Below are positions 62,758 through 64,000 of a stretch of DNA of 64,000 nt, one piece after another. This stretch comes from Oryzias latipes. Lineage: Eukaryota > Chordata > Actinopteri > Beloniformes > Adrianichthyidae. A program made the position numbers and the translations under genes. Where the stretch lies: assembly GCF_002234675.1 (NCBI RefSeq), contig NC_019862.2:31903134-31967133 (forward strand), given 5' to 3'. The notes under the pieces were generated by a model. It did no database searches. It worked only from the letters and a program-made list of their open reading frames with translations, and was not told the origin of the DNA. Within the stretch, counting starts at the first letter, position 1. Each line of letters starts with the position of its first letter.

Positions 62758-64000
62758 TAGGGCAAGTAGTGCTATTTTACAATCTTTGTTGCAATAGCTT
62801 TTATGATTGTAGTTATTGCTTTTTACTGTAGTGCTTTAATGTTTTATATTAATTTGTACTAAAATAGATTTTTGTTTTTGTTTTATCAGTCTGAAATTTC
62901 TCTTGTTTTATGCTGTACAGCACTAACTTAGGATGATAAATAGTTTTATATTATGAATGATTATAAATTTGAATTGAATTGACATTGCAGCAGATTCTTA
63001 ATGTTACTTATATACATATTTTACAGGTTATACCACTAGGAATATTTTGTATCATGTCAAAATGTTTGACAATTTTTGGAGCCAGTTTGGGACTAGAGTC
63101 AAAATCAATTCTAATGCCAGGTGGGAGCACCCGTGTAAAGCTTAAAACTTTCAGGCCACCATGACTTTTTCAGTCGCCAACTCAACGGGCTCGGCCTTAA
63201 CAAGTACCGGCCGAACCTTGTCCTCCAGGTTGATGAATGCCTGCATGTTTCTGTCTATGAGTTTGAGAAATTTGATCGAGCATTCACTCTATGTTCAAAA
63301 TGTGCTTTACGGCTGTAGAAATAACCACTTAAGGAAAGTAGACGTGGAAAGATGTTTTTATTTGGGTGACAGCGGTTCAAGCGGTTGAGCAGGCCATCCA
63401 ATGATTAAAGGGTTGGCAGTTGAATCCCTGCTCTCCCCAGTCAGCTGTGGTTGTGTCCTTGGGCAAGACACTTCATCAGTGATGCTCCACTGGTGTGTGA
63501 ATGAGTATGAATGTCCCAGTGACGGTCAGAGGGACCGTAGGTGTTAACTGGAAGTATGAAAGAGGTGCCAAGTCGCTTCATTGATATGAAATTGAAACTA
63601 TGAAGCAGATATACTCAATAATCATGTCTTTTGACTGATTTGAGCTTTCATATCTACTCAGTTATTTTAAAGTAAAATGTTTCACTGATTTGATTAAGTA
63701 ATGCGCAGTATTACTTGTCAGAGTTTCAAATAGATTTTCTTGGTAGTTTCTTGGTCTCATTTTTCAAGTTATCTCCTGTGAATCGTTTCAGGTAGATCAA
63801 CTCAATTTTTTTAACATATATTTTCTATGTAGTTTACACAGTATTTGAGTTACATCTACTCCATTTAAATTCCATTTGTGCCAAGTCACTTTATTGCAAT
63901 GGAATAGTAAATATTAAGTAGATATACTGAATATTCCTGTCTTTTGACTGATTTGAGAGCTTTCATATTTACTCAGCTATTTTAAAGTGAAATGTTTCAC
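62758..64000. repeat. Satellite-like duplicated block, copy 2
   Basis: Direct-orientation match to 7325-8240. An internal tandem period of about 315 bp is visible (TAGATATACT, TTTTGACTGATTTGAG and AAATGTTTCAC segments near 63605-63690 and again near 63920-64000). A SINE interrupts the block. The window ends within the repeat, so its true extent is unknown. Confidence 0.65.
63341..63595 (+). mobile_element. tRNA-derived SINE in the satellite block
   Basis: An A-box-like start (GTTCAAGCGGTTGAGCAGG), a weak B-box (GGCAGTTGAATCCCTG), then TGTCCTTGGGCAAGACACTT and ATGAATGTCCCAGTGACGG. It shares the body with the antisense SINE at 19560-19815. It is absent from the paralogous position in block 1 (about 7890). 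Confidence 0.6.

Overview
This looks like teleost fish nuclear DNA. The evidence is a TE mix typical of ray-finned fish (Tx1/L1-type LINE, CR1/L2-type and RTE-type LINEs, a Tc1-like element, PIF/Harbinger, several hAT and pogo-like MITEs, tRNA-derived SINEs), split genes with GT-AG introns, and a fibrillar-type collagen exon pattern. No prokaryotic feature is visible. The species cannot be named from the sequence; a percomorph is an inference.

Layout. 1-6.4 kb: a 5'-truncated L1-type LINE, whose RT reading frame runs on into a very G-rich 3'UTR of about 2 kb, followed by two more copies of that 3'UTR, one carrying a SINE. 6.4-8.5 kb: spacer, a Pro/Lys minisatellite and a satellite-like block that recurs at the far end of the window. 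8.8-12.25 kb (minus strand): an intact intronless 1137-codon gene for a long coiled-coil protein, with a TATA-like box and a cluster of CRE-like octamers upstream. 12.6-14.4 kb: another L1 copy with an antisense L1 fragment nested in it. 15.9-37.5 kb (plus strand): the 5' half of a fibrillar-type collagen gene. It has a signal-peptide exon, one 1176-nt exon for a Ser/Thr/Pro/Glu-rich region, a short minor helix, a 32-residue non-collagenous linker and 24 intact main-helix exons (45, 54, 99 or 108 nt, all phase 0), plus one damaged exon. Its introns hold many TEs. 37.6-64 kb: TE-dominated DNA without any further Gly-X-Y exon that I could find, plus a decayed five-exon pseudogene, two related hAT remnants, two more L1 copies with clean target-site duplications and the second satellite block.

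The two host genes worth attention are the five-module coiled-coil gene and the collagen gene. The collagen gene keeps nearly all splice sites and reading frames but has lost glycines at seven helix positions (four of them in one exon) and the donor of one exon. It is either a recent pseudogene, a gene under relaxed constraint, or an unusual interrupted-helix collagen. The missing C-terminal half lies beyond 64 kb or is gone.
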